A DNA stretch of 7,971 nucleotides from Gammaproteobacteria bacterium UBA3532 (GTDB taxonomy: Bacteria; Pseudomonadota; Gammaproteobacteria; Enterobacterales; UBA3532). Positions within the stretch are counted from its first letter, which is position 1; each line of letters starts with the position of its first letter. A model generated the notes under the pieces. It made no database searches and was not told the origin of the DNA. It saw only the letters and a program-made list of their open reading frames with translations. This document shows positions 6,453-7,971 of the stretch, one piece after another. The DNA lies in NCBI GenBank assembly GCA_002376965.1, contig DFOV01000105.1, positions 1-7,971 of the forward strand, given 5' to 3'. Position numbers and translations under genes: made by a program.

Positions 6453-6562
6453 TTGTATAGATATGGTCAAGTAGTTGTATAGATATAGCCAAGTACTTGT
6501 ATGAATATAATCAAATACTTGTATAGATTTATTCAAGTGCTTGAATAAATAAAAAGGGGAGA
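6453..6562 (+). repeat. 22-bp tandem repeat array (four units plus a degenerate fifth) upstream of adk
   Basis: Units are 6453-6474, 6475-6496, 6497-6518 and 6519-6540, with a decayed copy at 6541-6562. The consensus reads TTGTATAGATATAATCAAGTAC; each full unit starts TTGTAT and carries a (T)CAARTRS-like end. Every junction makes a dyad close to CAAGTACTTG (6468-6477, 6490-6499, 6512-6521, 6534-6543), exactly 22 bases apart, i.e. about two helical turns, so all lie on the same DNA face. The array ends about 50 bases before the adk ATG. The repeats are also AT-rich with TATAGAT elements resembling -10 boxes. Function is inferred: an operator array or a promoter-region expansion. Confidence 0.9.
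6527..6550. promoter_or_regulatory. 24-bp dyad with 11-bp perfect arms at the last repeat junction
   Basis: ATTTATTCAAG (6527-6537) and CTTGAATAAAT (6540-6550) are exact inverted copies separated by TG. As RNA it could fold into a hairpin with a small loop. It lacks a following U-tract (AAAAGGGG follows), so an operator is likelier than a terminator. It is the most symmetrical of the array junctions and the closest to adk. Confidence 0.6.
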
Positions 6563-6603
6563 CTGGTTCATCGTAAACCGGCCAAAGAATTTCATTTTGT
6601 TAG

Positions 6604-7260
<657 letters not shown>

Positions 7261-7282
7261 GTTTCGATTTTAGACGTTTAGT

Positions 7283-7312
7283 AAAAGCCTGCCATAAACG
7301 GCGGGCTTTTTT
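7283..7312 (+). terminator. Intrinsic terminator after adk
   Basis: AAAAGCCTGCC (7283-7293) pairs with GGCGGGCTTTT (7300-7310), with one T-G pair, around the loop ATAAAC. Six T residues (7307-7312) form the U-tract. It lies 22 bases after the adk stop and 39 bases before the hemH start. It would separate the two genes or allow partial read-through. Confidence 0.88.
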
Positions 7313-7338
7313 AATGGGGTTAGCTAGCGATTGGCTTG

Positions 7339-7345
7339 AAGGTGG
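7339..7345 (+). promoter_or_regulatory. Ribosome-binding site fixing the hemH start
   Basis: AAGGTGG lies six bases before the ATG at 7352. It supports that start over any downstream methionine, the next being only in APMW, inside the conserved N-terminal domain. Confidence 0.7.
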
Positions 7346-7351
7346 AACGGT

Positions 7352-7971
7352 ATGTCAGACAACAAATCAGAAAAAATTGGGATCTTGCTGGTCAATTTGG
7401 GGACGCCGACCGAGCCGACACCTAAGGCCGTTCGAGCCTATTTAGCCGAGTTTTTATCCGATTCAAGAGTCATTGCTGCTCCCATGTGGCTGTGGAAAAT
7501 AGTGCTACATGGCATCATCTTGCGCACTCGTCCGGCTAAGGTGGCAAAGCTCTATCAAGAAATATGGACCGAAGAAGGTTCACCTATTCGTGCCATTACC
7601 TATCAACAGGCTGATGCACTGCAAAAATTATTAGACGATGAATCTTCATCGACAAACTCTTCATCGACACATAAAGAACAAGGGTATGCCGTTGCTGTCG
7701 GTATGACATATGGCGAGCCCTCATTAGTTGATGGTTTGTTGCAATTGCGAAAGCAACAGGTTGACCGAGTAGTGGTTTTGCCCTTATATCCACAATACTC
7801 TGCTACAACCACGGCTGCGGTGCATGACGGTGTTGCTCGAGCCTTCCGCCAGTGTCGTCATATTCCTCGATGGGATATGATCCGTGATTATTATTGCCAT
7901 CCCATGTATATTCGTGCTTTAGCGGAATCCGTTCGCCCCTATATGGAAAAGTGGTCTGAGTCGCATAGGCT
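7352..7971 (+). CDS. hemH: Ferrochelatase, N-terminal part (3' truncated by window edge)
   Basis: HemH inserts Fe2+ into protoporphyrin IX, the last step of protoheme synthesis. The frame from ATG 7352 stays open to the window end, giving about 206 of an expected 320-370 residues. Family signatures are KIGILLVNLGTPTEPTPKAVRAYL (residues about 8-31), EFLSDSRVI, YQEIWTEEGSPI, AVGMTYGEPS (usually MRYGNPS) and the hallmark VVVLPLYPQYSATTTAA. The last is followed by the start of the next helix and IRDYYCHPMYIRAL, which contains a likely active-site-proximal His. A serine/threonine-rich insert (ESSSTNSSSTHKEQ, residues about 97-110) follows the EEGSP helix, coded by a 15-base repeat. The gene follows adk as in E. 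coli, with its own ribosome-binding site after the adk terminator. Firm identification; the 3' half is not visible. Confidence 0.96.
   Translation, partial: MSDNKSEKIGILLVNLGTPTEPTPKAVRAYLAEFLSDSRVIAAPMWLWKIVLHGIILRTRPAKVAKLYQEIWTEEGSPIRAITYQQADALQKLLDDESSSTNSSSTHKEQGYAVAVGMTYGEPSLVDGLLQLRKQQVDRVVVLPLYPQYSATTTAAVHDGVARAFRQCRHIPRWDMIRDYYCHPMYIRALAESVRPYMEKWSESHR
7643..7669 (+). repeat. 15-base in-frame tandem repeat inside hemH
   Basis: TCTTCATCGACA occurs at 7643-7654 and again at 7658-7669, with period 15. It codes SSSTN-SSSTH, a short low-complexity insert in a surface region between conserved blocks. It looks like a recent slippage or duplication event that keeps the frame. Confidence 0.75.

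Noticed and set aside
6365..6460. A 31-codon + strand ORF (start MVTAVWRSRYAKT) between the HDOD gene and adk
   Set aside because: No ribosome-binding site, stop codon within the first tandem repeat, and length compatible with chance.
6453..6562. CRISPR array interpretation of the 22-bp repeats
   Set aside because: Units abut directly with no unique spacers between them, and no cas gene is nearby.
6563..6581. Small hairpin (CTGGTT with AACCGG) in the adk leader as a riboswitch or attenuator
   Set aside because: Six pairs including a T-G pair only, with no U-tract and no larger fold; not enough to call a regulatory RNA.

Overview
The window reads as gammaproteobacterial chromosome. RecR, HtpG, Adk and HemH occur in that order on the + strand, as in the recR-htpG-adk-hemH stretch of Escherichia coli and relatives, but extra genes are inserted between them. 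Those extra genes and the moderate base composition argue against E. coli itself. I cannot name a genus from the sequence.

Layout. (1) Positions 1-243 are the 3' end of recR. (2) Positions 361-1337 hold a two-gene unit: a solitary HicB-like protein overlapping by one base (TAATG) a class I SAM-dependent O-methyltransferase. (3) Positions 1404-2395 are an AT-rich block with two genes on the - strand: a small multi-pass membrane protein and a secreted Sel1-repeat protein. Both have nearly the same ribosome-binding leader. (4) The gap 2396-2821 holds possible remnants of a third - strand gene and, on the + strand, a well-formed sigma-32 (heat-shock) promoter for htpG. (5) htpG (2822-4747) is followed by an 18-bp perfect-stem terminator that can work in both directions. 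(6) Positions 4890-6320 encode a YbaK-like domain fused to an HDOD domain. (7) The gap 6321-6612 contains four and a half 22-bp tandem repeats whose junctions form evenly spaced dyads, ending in a 24-bp near-palindrome just upstream of adk. (8) adk (6613-7260) ends in a terminator. (9) The 5' part of hemH runs from 7352 off the window end.

The housekeeping genes are ordinary: recombinational repair, Hsp90 chaperone, adenylate homeostasis and the last step of heme synthesis. The parts worth a second look are the repeat/dyad array before adk, the AT-rich insertion with duplicated leaders, and the HicB-like/methyltransferase coupling. I found no CRISPR array, tRNA, rRNA, transposase or integrase, and no convincing new defence system.
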